Source of the DNA: Candidatus Eremiobacteraceae bacterium
GTDB taxonomy: Bacteria; Vulcanimicrobiota; Vulcanimicrobiia; Eremiobacterales; Eremiobacteraceae
Direction: 5' to 3'
Assembly: GCA_035314825.1 (NCBI GenBank)
Contig: DATFYX010000002.1
Span: forward strand, 48,031-112,030
Length of the DNA: 64,000 bases
Below the pieces are notes generated by a model. The model worked only from the letters and a program-made list of their open reading frames with translations, made no database searches and was not told where the DNA came from. Shown here in pieces: positions 7,222 through 15,633 of the stretch. Each line of letters begins with the position of its first letter. Position 1 is the first letter of the stretch. The position numbers and the translations under genes are program-made.

Positions 7222-8780
7222 AGGCCGAAGACGTAGATTGTCGAGGCGCCGTTGGACCAGCCCGTGCGTGACACGTTGCCGGACGTGACGGCGAGCAGCT
7301 GTTTGCCATCAACCGTGTACGTCACGACCCCGCCCGCGAGGCTGCCGGGCGTCTTGTACTTGAAGAGCAACGCGCCCGACTTGGCATCGAAGACGAGCAG
7401 CTGGCCCGTCATGTCGCCGGTGAACACCAGCCCTCCGGCGGTCGGCGTGATCGCCGCGACGAGCGGGCCGCCGCTGTGATAGCGCCAGTTGACCTTGCCG
7501 GTGTCCGCATCGATGGCGTAGAGCCAACCGCGCGCCGACGAGAACGGATCGGGGATTACCGCTCCGCCCAAGAACAGCCGACCGGCGACGTAGCGGCCCG
7601 GCGTCAGCACGTATTTCCCGCACCAATCGTCGGAATTGACGAGCAGCTGATCGTTCGCGGCGTCGTACGCCGGGCCGTTCCATTCGACACCGCCGGTCCA
7701 CGTCGGGCACACGTGCGTGCCTTGCGGCGTCGGCGCCGCGCTCTGATTGACGATCGTCGTGACCGCCACTTTGTAGAGCGGCTTGTGCGTCAGGCGATCG
7801 ATGCCGTAGAGATATCCGTTCTTGCCCGCAACGACGGCCAGGTTCTTGCCGCCCGAGGTCGTGACGAGCGCAGCCGGCGCACCGAGATCGTAATCGAAGA
7901 CGTCGTGCGGCACGAGCTGGTACCACCATTTGAGCTTGCCGGTCTTCGCATCGAGCACCACGAGAGAATCGGTGAAGAGATTGGCGCCGGGCCGGTAATC
8001 CCCCGAGAAATCAGGGCCCGGATTGCCAACCGGCACGAACAGCTCGCCGGTCGAAGAATCGAGCGTGTACGAGGTCCAGGTGGAGCCGCCGCCGGTGGCC
8101 GCTTCTTGCGCGTTGGCCCATGTGTTGCCGCCGACGTCGTGCGGCCCTGGGATCGGATCGAATGTCCACACCACGTGGCCGGTGGCGGTGTCGAACGCGA
8201 ACATCTTGCCGCGCACGCCGAACTCGGCGCCGGCCAGACCGATGTAGGCGAGGCCGTCCCAGACGATCGGCGCAGCGCTCAAGAACGCGCCGAACGAAGA
8301 ATTCGCGACTTTGACATCCCAGATCGTCTTGCCCGTTTTGGCGTTGATGGCGATGAAGTGCGCGTCGGGTGTGCCGCGGTAGACATTGACGCCGTCGTAG
8401 GCGACGCCGCGATTCACCGGCGTGAGCACTTTGCCCACCGGCTGATATTCGTTCTTCCAGAGCAGCTCGCACGTCTTGGCGTTGACGGCGTACGTGTTGT
8501 CCGGCGTCGTGAAATACATCACGCCGGCGGCTATCACGATGCCGGCCTGGAACGCGCCTGCCTCACCGGTCGCGTAGTGGCACAACGGCTTGAGGCCGGC
8601 GACGTTCTTCGCCGTGATCTCCGACAGCGCTGAGAAGCGCTCGCCGGTCAGAGTGCGGTTATAGGTCGGCCAATCGGCTGATGACGAGAGGGGCGCGCCG
8701 ACGGGTGATTGCGGCGCCGAGCACGCGGACGCGCCGATCGCCAACGCGGACGCGAGCACGACAGCGCGAGGTGCACGCAT
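7218..8780 (-). CDS. PQQ-dependent dehydrogenase-like quinoprotein, lipoprotein
   Basis: 520 residues from the ATG at 8780. A lipoprotein signal ends at 'GASAC', making Cys20 the likely lipidated residue. The rest is an eight-bladed quinoprotein propeller with repeated 'DAKTGKLKWWYQ', 'DADTGKVNWRYHSG' and 'NAKTGKTIWDVKV' tryptophan-docking motifs. 'PHDVFDYDLGAP' matches the active-site block of PQQ alcohol dehydrogenases: Asp296 would be the catalytic base and Asp298, two residues on, is the position linked to lanthanide use in XoxF/ExaF types. There is no adjacent Cys-Cys pair and no cytochrome c domain, so electrons would need a separate acceptor. The frame's first ATG, nine codons upstream, gives a poor signal. 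Substrate unknown; no PQQ synthesis genes are in the window. Confidence 0.85.
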   Translation of the reverse strand: MRAPRAVVLASALAIGASACSAPQSPVGAPLSSSADWPTYNRTLTGERFSALSEITAKNVAGLKPLCHYATGEAGAFQAGIVIAAGVMYFTTPDNTYAVNAKTCELLWKNEYQPVGKVLTPVNRGVAYDGVNVYRGTPDAHFIAINAKTGKTIWDVKVANSSFGAFLSAAPIVWDGLAYIGLAGAEFGVRGKMFAFDTATGHVVWTFDPIPGPHDVGGNTWANAQEAATGGGSTWTSYTLDSSTGELFVPVGNPGPDFSGDYRPGANLFTDSLVVLDAKTGKLKWWYQLVPHDVFDYDLGAPAALVTTSGGKNLAVVAGKNGYLYGIDRLTHKPLYKVAVTTIVNQSAAPTPQGTHVCPTWTGGVEWNGPAYDAANDQLLVNSDDWCGKYVLTPGRYVAGRLFLGGAVIPDPFSSARGWLYAIDADTGKVNWRYHSGGPLVAAITPTAGGLVFTGDMTGQLLVFDAKSGALLFKYKTPGSLAGGVVTYTVDGKQLLAVTSGNVSRTGWSNGASTIYVFGL

Positions 8781-8823
8781 GGTGCCGCCTTGGCCACCCG
8801 CGCGCACGCATCCTAGGCTGCGC

Positions 8824-9897
8824 TTAGGCTAGTTTGGTACCGCAGTTCCCGCAGAACTTCGCGCCGGCCGGATTCTGCTGATGGCAGCTCGGACACTCGA
8901 CCGTTTGCGCCACCGCCTTGCCGCATTCCGGACAGAACTTCGAACCTGCCGGGATTTTGGCCTGACAATTCGGACAGGCGATCATCGCCACCGTTGCGCC
9001 CGCGGTGGCGCCGGCGGCCGCCGTGTTGGCGGCGTTCGCCTGCGCCTGCTGCTGCATCGCGGCGTTGATCATGCCCGGCACGGCGAAGCCGAGTCCCGCG
9101 CCCATGCCGATGCCGGCGGCCGCACCCGCGGCGCCGCCCGGATTCTGCGCAGCGTCCTCGAGCGACTTGGCCGCTTTGAACTGCATGTACTGGTTCATGT
9201 TGCCGACGACGCCCATGCCGGTGCGCTCGTCGATGACCTTCTGCACGTCGTCCGGCGGCGTGATCGCATTGATGAGGAAGTCGATCAGCTCCACGCCGTA
9301 CTGCGCGAAATCGTCCTTGACGCGCGTCTTGGCTGCCGCGTCGAGCGCGTCGTAGTACTTGGCCAGGTCGAGCAGGCTCTTGACCGTCTCACCCAACAGG
9401 TTGTTCAGGCGCGAGACGATGATGTTGCGGAAGAAGTCCTGCAGCGACTCTTGCGTGTAGACGTTCTGCGTGCCGACGATCTTGTTCACGAACAGCTGCG
9501 CGTCGTTCACGCGCACGCTGAAGATGCCGTACGCGCGCAGGCGGACCATCGAGAACTCGGCGTCGCGGAACAGGATCGGCTCGGCCGTGCCCCAGTGCAG
9601 GTTGGTGAACACGTTCATGCTCACGAAGTAGACCTGCGATTGGAACGGCGACGTGCCACCGAACGGGATCGACAGGAACTTCGTCAGGACCGGCATGTTC
9701 TGCGTCGACAGCGTGTAGCGGCCGGGCGTGAACGTGTCGAGCGCGCGGCCGTCGCGGAAGAACACCGCGGCCTGGCTCTCCTGGACGATCAGCTGGCTGC
9801 CCCACTTGATGTCGGTGGAGCCGGCTTCGGGCCAGCGATGCACGATCTGCTGCCCGCTGTCGTCGAAGAATTCGATGACGGAAAGACCGAGTGCCAT
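8824..9897 (-). CDS. SPFH-domain protein with two C-terminal zinc ribbons
   Basis: 357 residues. The first 220 or so form an SPFH/virion-core-like domain ('[20 protein letters not shown]' then '[14 protein letters not shown]'), followed by a helical stretch and an Ala/Gly-rich linker ('[20 protein letters not shown]'). Two zinc ribbons end the protein: '[19 protein letters not shown]' and '[19 protein letters not shown]'. Homologues (YdjI-type) are thought to act as membrane-associated scaffolds; biochemical roles are poorly defined. There is no signal peptide. The downstream gene on its upstream side (10007) has a proline/alanine-rich N-terminus and may be functionally paired. Annotation of the domains is firm, the role is not. 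Confidence 0.88.
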   Translation of the reverse strand: MALGLSVIEFFDDSGQQIVHRWPEAGSTDIKWGSQLIVQESQAAVFFRDGRALDTFTPGRYTLSTQNMPVLTKFLSIPFGGTSPFQSQVYFVSMNVFTNLHWGTAEPILFRDAEFSMVRLRAYGIFSVRVNDAQLFVNKIVGTQNVYTQESLQDFFRNIIVSRLNNLLGETVKSLLDLAKYYDALDAAAKTRVKDDFAQYGVELIDFLINAITPPDDVQKVIDERTGMGVVGNMNQYMQFKAAKSLEDAAQNPGGAAGAAAGIGMGAGLGFAVPGMINAAMQQQAQANAANTAAAGATAGATVAMIACPNCQAKIPAGSKFCPECGKAVAQTVECPSCHQQNPAGAKFCGNCGTKLA

Positions 9898-10006
9898 GAC
9901 TAGATACCTACCTCGCGCTCACGCCGTTTGAGTACAACGGGTTCTACCTAGTAGCGTCGGCTGGTGTTTCAAGGGTTCGGAGTTGTTGTCCCGCGTCCCG
10001 CGGGCG

Positions 10007-10639
10007 TTAGGTCTGCGGCGCGGTGAGCGGGTCGAACAGATGCTGGCGCGCTTCGAAGCGCCTGTCGAACTCGGCGGTGAGCGCATCGAAGCTCTGCAGC
10101 GCCTGCGCGAGCTTGGTCGGATCGCCCGCCGCACCTTCGACGCCGGCGACGGCTGAATCGAACGACGGCAGCTCGTTCATGATGCCGGTATCGTACTGAT
10201 ACAGACGCGCGAGCTCCGGCTCGCCGAGCTGCACGCGGTCGAACACCGCTGAGTACCCGTAGTCGGCGAAGCGCATGCGGTCGATGAGCCGGCCGAGGCG
10301 CCGTTTGCTCTGATCGATCAGCGCGAGACCATCCAGACTGCCCGAGCGCGAGGCAGCGTCGACGACCGCGTCAAGCCGCTCTTGCACGCCGGTCAGCCGC
10401 TCGCCGATGACCGCGCGCAGTTGCTTGTCGGCGATGCGCCGGTCCTCAACCGCTTTGTAGCCGGCAAACCCCGGGATCAAGTGAGCCAGGTTGGCCAACG
10501 CTTCGCCGACCGGCGGCAGATGCAGGCCGGCGCTCGTAGCGGCAGACGCCTGTGCGGGCGCTTGCTCTTGCGCGGGCACGGCGGCCGGGGTTGCGGGCGT
10601 AATGGTCGCAGGGGTCTGAGGCGCGTTCTGGTCAGGCAT
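10007..10639 (-). CDS. Conserved-looking helical protein of unknown function
   Basis: 210 residues from the ATG at 10639, preceded by AAGGAG at a 10-base spacing; the longer frame upstream is arginine-rich and unlikely to be translated. The N-terminal 45 residues are a flexible Pro/Ala/Thr/Gln tract; the remainder is predicted to be mostly helical with heptad-like spacing ('AVIGERLTGVQERLDAVVDA', 'FDALTAEFDRRFEARQHLF'). No membrane segment or known domain is recognisable. It lies just upstream of the SPFH/zinc-ribbon gene in the same orientation with a 109-base gap, suggesting a shared context. Function unknown. Confidence 0.75.
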   Translation of the reverse strand: MPDQNAPQTPATITPATPAAVPAQEQAPAQASAATSAGLHLPPVGEALANLAHLIPGFAGYKAVEDRRIADKQLRAVIGERLTGVQERLDAVVDAASRSGSLDGLALIDQSKRRLGRLIDRMRFADYGYSAVFDRVQLGEPELARLYQYDTGIMNELPSFDSAVAGVEGAAGDPTKLAQALQSFDALTAEFDRRFEARQHLFDPLTAPQT

Positions 10640-10731
10640 GTAACGGTGGCTCCTTATCGGCTGGCTCGTGCGGCCGACGTTCCGCCTACTATATCGGCAT
10701 ACCCGTCGAAAGGTTTCCGGGATGTCCCGTT

Positions 10732-11760
10732 TCAGCCCGCGAGCGCTTCCTCGCAATCGGCGTCGCCGACGGGCTCGAGGTCGCGCGAGCGCGCCTCCTC
10801 GAGGATCGCGCGCACGTCATCGGCCGAGGGCGCGTGATTGATGCGTTCGCGAAGCGTCGACGCGTCGCGCACGCCTTTGAGATACCAACCGAGGTGCTTG
10901 CGCATCTGCAGCACGCCGGACTTCTCGCCGTAGCGCTCGACCATCGCATCGAGGTGCGCGCGCGCGAAGTCGACGCGCTCTTGCACGCTCGGCGGCGGGG
11001 GCGGCGGCTCGCCGCGCATCGCAGCCGCTATCTCGGCGATGAGCCATGGGTCGCCAAGCGTCGCGCGGCCCACCATGATCGCGTCGACGCCCGTCTCGCG
11101 CAGCCGGCGCATCGCATCCGCGGCGCTCGCGATATCGCCGTTGCCGATGACGGGAACGTGCAGCGCTTCCTTGAGGCGCGCGATGTAGGACCAATCGGCG
11201 CTTCCTTTATAGAACTGTTTGCCGTAACGCCCGTGCAGCGTGAACGCGTCGATGCCCACGGCCTCCGCGCGTTTTGCGATATCGAGATGGGTGAAGTTGT
11301 CCGACTCCCATCCCAAACGCATCTTCACCGTGACCGGCACCTTGAGGACCGCTTTGCGCACCGCTGCGCAGATGCTCACCGCCAGATCCGGATCGCGCAG
11401 AACCGCCGCGCCGTCGCCGCCTTTGACGATCTTAGGCGCCGGACAGCCGAAGTTGATGTCGACGATGTCCGCGCCGCACTCTTCGACGAAGCGCGCCGCG
11501 CGGGCCATGACGTCGGGATCGCTGCCGTGCAGCTGGACCGCGGTCGGGCGCTCCTGCGCGTACACGTCGATCATCTCGAGCGTGCGCGCGTTCATGCGCA
11601 CGAGCGACTGCGCCGACACGAATTCGCTCACCGTCAAGCCCAGGCCGAACGGTTTGAACAGCCGCCGGAACAGCGCGTTGGTCACGCCCGCCATCGGCGC
11701 GAGCGCCAGCGGCGGGAACATCTCGATTCCGCCGATCGTGAGGGGACGCACGGCTGCCAT
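10732..11760 (-). CDS. dusB: tRNA-dihydrouridine synthase
   Basis: 342 residues from the ATG at 11760. FMN enzyme reducing uridines of the tRNA D-loop with NADPH. The TIM-barrel opens with 'FPPLALAPMAGVTNALFRRL'. Family hallmarks are 'VDINFGCPAPKIVKGGDGAA' with the catalytic Cys, 'VTVKMRLGW', 'TLHGRYGKQFYKGSADW', the FMN-phosphate loops 'VIGNGDIAS' and 'IMVGRATLGDPWL', and a C-terminal helical tRNA-binding domain ('MRKHLGWYLKG'). The frame continues far upstream as an arginine-rich shadow antisense to the plus-strand gene at 11840 and is not part of the protein. The DusB class assignment is by resemblance. Confidence 0.93.
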   Translation of the reverse strand: MAAVRPLTIGGIEMFPPLALAPMAGVTNALFRRLFKPFGLGLTVSEFVSAQSLVRMNARTLEMIDVYAQERPTAVQLHGSDPDVMARAARFVEECGADIVDINFGCPAPKIVKGGDGAAVLRDPDLAVSICAAVRKAVLKVPVTVKMRLGWESDNFTHLDIAKRAEAVGIDAFTLHGRYGKQFYKGSADWSYIARLKEALHVPVIGNGDIASAADAMRRLRETGVDAIMVGRATLGDPWLIAEIAAAMRGEPPPPPPSVQERVDFARAHLDAMVERYGEKSGVLQMRKHLGWYLKGVRDASTLRERINHAPSADDVRAILEEARSRDLEPVGDADCEEALAG

Positions 11761-11839
11761 CAAGACATGTGTTCGACTCGGCCGCGCGCGGCGCCTCGAC
11801 GCGGTAGGGCGTCGCCGATCCGCTCCTGAACGTGGACGC

Positions 11840-12961
11840 ATGGGCACATATCGTACTGCGGTCGCTTGCGCCGTCATCGCGACCGCATGTTTCGCTTTCA
11901 TCGCCGCGCCCGCACCGGCATCCGCTGCACTGCGCGCGGTCGCGTTCGTCTCGTCGACCACCGGGTGGGTCGGCGGCGACGGCACGATCCTCGCCACGAC
12001 CGACGGCGGCAAGACGTGGCAGCGCCAGTACAGCGGTCGCGCGCAGATATCGGCGCTGAGCTTCATCAGTCCGGCGGTCGGTTGGGCGGCAGGCGTCGAT
12101 CCGATCCCGGGAACCGGCGTGCTGCTCGGCACGCGCGACGGCGGGCATACGTGGTCGCCGCTCGGCGAGCCGCACAGTCCGGCGCGCCAGATCAGTTTCG
12201 CGAGCGCGCTCGTCGGCTTTGCGATGGCGGGCGGCTCGCCGCTTCAGGCCAGCGGCGCTACCGAACGCATTCCGCCATTCTTCGGCGGCAGGCTCGCCGC
12301 GACGGCCGACGGCGGGCGCTCGTGGCACGTGCTCGACGCGCCGATGCTCGTCGATTCGACCTGCGCCTCGAACACGCAGCATATGTGGGCGGCGTATCAG
12401 GCCGCGGTGCTGCGCTCGGACGATGCCGGCGACTCGTTCTCCAACGTCTTCTCTCCGATGATCGACACCAAGCGCGTATGGTACGCGACGATCGAGTGCG
12501 CCGGCGCAGACGTGGCGTGGGTGCAGTTCGCCGGTGTCGCGACGGGCGAGCAGCGCGCGTACGTGGTGTTCCGGACCAGCGACGCCGGTCTGCATTGGCT
12601 GACGGTGCTCGCGAACAAACGCACACCCGACGCCTATCCGCATCTCGAGGGCGCACCGGCCGACGGACCGGGACCGTGGCCTGGACCGTTCTCCGTCGTG
12701 GACGCGAACAGCGCGTTCTTCCTGGGTGCGTGCCCGCAGTGCGGTTCGCATGGCGCCGTCTCCGTCATCGGCACCAACGACGGCGGGAAGACCTGGCAAT
12801 CTATCTCGACCGTTCCTGATGTGACGCTCGCCGGGCCCGTCGCGGTATCATTTCCCGATTCGCAGCACGGCTGGGTCGTCGGTACGTCGGCCAGCGGCGC
12901 GCCGGTCATCGCTGCCAGCGCCGACGGCGGCATCACCTGGACGGAACAGGGCGCGCGATGA
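11840..12961 (+). CDS. Secreted YCF48/BNR-like beta-propeller protein
   Basis: 373 residues. A signal peptide ('AVACAVIATACFAFIAAPAP' with ASA cleavage) precedes a repeat protein. Repeats alternate 'F.S...GW..G' strands with Asp-box turns: 'ATTDGGKTWQRQYSG', 'GTRDGGHTWSPLG', 'ATADGGRSWHVLD', 'GTNDGGKTWQSIS' and 'ASADGGITWTEQG', as in YCF48 photosystem-II-assembly-like and BNR/sialidase-type propellers. No sialidase active-site residues are evident, so it is more likely a binding or assembly protein in the periplasm or at the cell surface. Its stop overlaps the start of the M20 amidohydrolase gene (ATGA), so both are co-translated. Confidence 0.85.
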   Translation: MGTYRTAVACAVIATACFAFIAAPAPASAALRAVAFVSSTTGWVGGDGTILATTDGGKTWQRQYSGRAQISALSFISPAVGWAAGVDPIPGTGVLLGTRDGGHTWSPLGEPHSPARQISFASALVGFAMAGGSPLQASGATERIPPFFGGRLAATADGGRSWHVLDAPMLVDSTCASNTQHMWAAYQAAVLRSDDAGDSFSNVFSPMIDTKRVWYATIECAGADVAWVQFAGVATGEQRAYVVFRTSDAGLHWLTVLANKRTPDAYPHLEGAPADGPGPWPGPFSVVDANSAFFLGACPQCGSHGAVSVIGTNDGGKTWQSISTVPDVTLAGPVAVSFPDSQHGWVVGTSASGAPVIAASADGGITWTEQGAR

Positions 12962-14136
12962 GCCTCGACCTGTTGACGGTTCCGGAGCCCGTCGTGCGCG
13001 ACGTCATCGCGTTGCGCCGCGATTTCCACGTGCATCCCGAGCTCGGCTTCGAAGAAGTGCGCACCGCCGGTATCGTCGCGGGACGGCTCAAGTCGTTGGG
13101 TTATGAAGTGCGCACCGGGATCGGGCAGACCGGCGTCGTCGGCATCTTGCGTACGAAGCGGCCGGGCAAGACGATCTTACTGCGCGCCGACATGGACTGC
13201 TTGCCGATCCAGGAGCGCAGCGGGGTCGAGTTCTCCTCGCAGGCGGCGGGCAAGATGCACGCGTGCGGACACGACGGCCACACCGCGATGCTGCTGGGCG
13301 CGGCGCAGATGATCATGGAGCGGCGCGATGTCATCCACGGCACGATCGTTTTGTGCTTCCAACCGGCCGAGGAAGGTAAGGGTGGCGCGCGCGCGATGAT
13401 AGAGGACGGCGTGCTCGACGACCCGCACGTCGATCGCGTCTACGGCCTTCATCTGACGTCATTGTATCCGACCGGCCAGGTGCTCGTGCGTCCGGGGCCG
13501 GTCATGGCTTCGAGCGACTCGATCGAAGTGACCATCCGCGGGCGCGGCGGTCACGGCGCAGCGCCGCACCAAACCGTGGATCCGATTCTCACGTCTGCAT
13601 ATTTCGTGTCTCAATTACAATCGGTGGTCAGCCGCAACGTCGACCCGATAGAACCGGCGGTCGTCACGGTCGGCGCGATCCACGGCGGCACGATCCACAA
13701 CGTCATACCCGACGCCGTCGAGCTGCTCGGCACCGTGCGCGCCTTCTCCGAACCGGAGCGGGAGGAGATGAAACCGCGCATCGAGCGCGTGCTGGCGGGC
13801 TGCTGCGCAGCGCAGGGCGCCTCATATGAGTACCGTTACATCAACCGCTATCCGGTCACGGTCAACGACGCGGCCGAGGCAGCGTACGTGCGCGATCTGG
13901 CCGAGCGCACGGTCGGCGCCACGCGTCTGGGGCAGCTGGCGCAGACCATGGGCGCGGAGGACTTCTCGTTCATGCTGCTGCGCCGGCCGGGCTGCTTCTT
14001 CTTCGTCGGATCGCAGTCGGGCGAGAGCACCGCCGTCGCCCACCACAACGCGCGCTTCGCGATCGACGAGGCCTGCTTGCCTGCCGGCGTCCAGATGATG
14101 GTCGCGCTCGCGCTCGACGCGCCGCAGCGCGCATAG
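12958..14136 (+). CDS. M20 family metallo-amidohydrolase (hippurate/N-acyl-amino-acid hydrolase type)
   Basis: 392 residues, cytoplasmic. Hydrolyses N-acyl amino acids or related amides with a dinuclear metal centre. Metal and catalytic motifs: 'ILLRADMDCLPIQE', 'GKMHACGHDGHTAMLLGAA', 'FQPAEEGKGGA', 'GLHLTS' and 'TMGAEDFSFML'; the lid/dimerisation domain contains 'GRGGHGAAPHQTVDPI'. The subfamily includes HipO, AmaA and IAA-amino-acid hydrolases; the acyl substrate cannot be read from sequence. The start overlaps the YCF48-like gene by 4 bases, though no functional link is obvious. Confidence 0.92.
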   Translation: MSLDLLTVPEPVVRDVIALRRDFHVHPELGFEEVRTAGIVAGRLKSLGYEVRTGIGQTGVVGILRTKRPGKTILLRADMDCLPIQERSGVEFSSQAAGKMHACGHDGHTAMLLGAAQMIMERRDVIHGTIVLCFQPAEEGKGGARAMIEDGVLDDPHVDRVYGLHLTSLYPTGQVLVRPGPVMASSDSIEVTIRGRGGHGAAPHQTVDPILTSAYFVSQLQSVVSRNVDPIEPAVVTVGAIHGGTIHNVIPDAVELLGTVRAFSEPEREEMKPRIERVLAGCCAAQGASYEYRYINRYPVTVNDAAEAAYVRDLAERTVGATRLGQLAQTMGAEDFSFMLLRRPGCFFFVGSQSGESTAVAHHNARFAIDEACLPAGVQMMVALALDAPQRA

Positions 14137-14191
14137 GTCACACACGCTCGGACGAGCAAGGCGTTTGGGAGCAGGGTTCGAACAACGCTAG

Positions 14192-14956
14192 GTGGCGCGA
14201 GCGCTCTCGATCGACACGGATTTCGTCTACCGGCCGCCCAGCGGTTCGCGTCCGCACGTCGTGCTGTTGCCGGGTCTGGTCGCCGGCCGGTGGATGTGGG
14301 AGCCGACGCTCCAGGCGCTGGCGGCAAACGGCTACGGGTTCCTCACGCTCGAGCACCCGCTCGCCGGAGAGCACGATTCGGTCGAACCGATCACGCACGG
14401 CGTGATCGATCTCATGGACCGTTGCGGGATCGCGTCGGCGGTGATGGTGGGCGGCTCGTTCGGCTCGCGCATCGCGATCGACTGCGCATTGAAATTCCCA
14501 AAGCGCGTCGACATGCTCGCGCTCTCAGGCGCGCCAGGTTCTGTCACGACCACGCAGCTCGGCGTCGGATTTCAGGGCAAGGCGACGCGCGCGTTCTGCC
14601 TGTTCCTCGTCGACAAGATCTTCTACGACCGCCGCCACGTCGACGAGGCGGAGATAGAGGCGATGATACGGCTCTTCAGAGATACGCGGCGGACGGTCAA
14701 CGCGATGCGCCTTATGAAAGAGTGCAGCGGCTTCGATTATGCGAGCGCGCTCGCGCGCATCGATCCAGCGGTGCTGATGATCTGGGGAGCGTACGATCAG
14801 ATAAGCCCGTGCGAGACCTGGCAGCGCGATCTGGCGCCCAGCGCGCGGCGCGGGTCGTTCTTCCGCATCGAACGCTGCGGCCACGTGCCGATGATCGAGC
14901 GCCCACGGATCTTCAACGCGCTGCTGCTCGACCGTCTGCAACCCGCGCTCTCCTAG
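14192..14956 (+). CDS. Alpha/beta-fold hydrolase
   Basis: 254 residues starting at GTG. A canonical hydrolase core: oxyanion strand 'PHVVLLPGLVAGRWMW', nucleophile elbow 'VMVGGSFGSRIAID' (Ser89), acid loop 'VLMIWGAYDQISP' and the C-terminal His in 'RCGHVPMIE'. No signal peptide, so cytoplasmic. The family covers esterases, lactonases and C-C hydrolases; specificity unknown. It ends in a 4-base overlap with the convergent ABC ATPase gene. An NCBI-style name would be 'alpha/beta hydrolase'. Confidence 0.87.
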   Translation: MARALSIDTDFVYRPPSGSRPHVVLLPGLVAGRWMWEPTLQALAANGYGFLTLEHPLAGEHDSVEPITHGVIDLMDRCGIASAVMVGGSFGSRIAIDCALKFPKRVDMLALSGAPGSVTTTQLGVGFQGKATRAFCLFLVDKIFYDRRHVDEAEIEAMIRLFRDTRRTVNAMRLMKECSGFDYASALARIDPAVLMIWGAYDQISPCETWQRDLAPSARRGSFFRIERCGHVPMIERPRIFNALLLDRLQPALS

Positions 14957-15633
14957 GCTTGTAACACTCCGTCTTCGAGGCGCACGATGCGATCGGCGAA
15001 GTGAACGATGCGCGGGTCGTGCGTCACCGTCAAGACGGCCGCGCCGCGCGACTTGGTAAGCGCCCGCAGCAATTCCGTGACGTGCCGGCCGTTCTCCGCG
15101 TCGAGCGACGCGGTCGGTTCGTCTGCCATGATGAGCGGCGGCGAACCGGCCAGCGCGCGCGCGATCGCGACGCGCTGCTTCTCGCCCGCCGAGAGATCAT
15201 GCGGTTTGCGATTCGACTTGTCGCCCAAGCCGACTTCATCGAGCAACGCCAGGGCCTGCGCACGCGAGTCCGTTTTGCCCGCACCCTTGAGCGCCAGCGC
15301 AAGCTCGACGTTTTCTCGCGCGGTCAGCGCGCCGAACAGATTGAAGCCTTGGAAGATGAAGCCGACGTGCAGGAGGCGGAAGCGCGCGAGCGCGCGCGAG
15401 CGCAACGAGGTGAGCTGGAAGCCGCAAGCCATGACGGCGCCCTTCGTCGGCGTGAGGATCCCTCCAAGGATCGACACCAGCGTCGTCTTGCCCGAGCCCG
15501 AGGGACCCATGAGCAGCAAGAACTCGCCCGGCATGACGTCGAGCGTCACTCCGCGCAGCGCATGGACGTCCGATCCGCCGTTGTGGTAGGTCATGTACAG
15601 ATCGCGCGCGGCGACCGCGACCGGATCGCTCAT
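14953..15633 (-). CDS. ABC transporter ATP-binding protein (DevA/LolD/MacB type)
   Basis: 226 residues from the ATG at 15633, which overlaps the permease stop (ATGA); the upstream extension in frame is inside the permease gene and is rejected. Walker A 'GPSGSGKTTLVSILGG', ABC signature 'LSAGEKQRVAIARAL' (LSAGE rather than LSGGQ), Walker B 'PLIMADEPTASLD' and switch His in 'VTHDPRI'. Together with the FtsX-like permease it makes a MacB/DevBCA-class exporter or mechanotransmitter for an envelope substrate. No membrane-fusion protein is adjacent; the TolC homologue at 31671 is far away. Substrate unknown. Confidence 0.93.
   Translation of the reverse strand: MSDPVAVAARDLYMTYHNGGSDVHALRGVTLDVMPGEFLLLMGPSGSGKTTLVSILGGILTPTKGAVMACGFQLTSLRSRALARFRLLHVGFIFQGFNLFGALTARENVELALALKGAGKTDSRAQALALLDEVGLGDKSNRKPHDLSAGEKQRVAIARALAGSPPLIMADEPTASLDAENGRHVTELLRALTKSRGAAVLTVTHDPRIVHFADRIVRLEDGVLQA

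Noticed and set aside
7476..8633. A 385-codon plus-strand frame opposite the quinoprotein gene.
   Set aside because: Arg/Ala-rich composition with no domain; the minus-strand propeller protein is unambiguous.
9990..10006. CCCGCG-GGA-CGCGGG hairpin after the gene 10007-10639 considered as a terminator.
   Set aside because: No T-run follows on the minus strand.
11240..11839. In-frame upstream extension of the YCF48-like gene.
   Set aside because: It is antisense to dusB and Ser/Arg-rich; the signal peptide begins at the ATG at 11840.
14160..14190. A GGTTCGAA sequence resembling a tRNA T-loop in the gap before the alpha/beta hydrolase gene.
   Set aside because: The flanking bases do not form the T-stem and no acceptor, D or anticodon arms can be folded around it.
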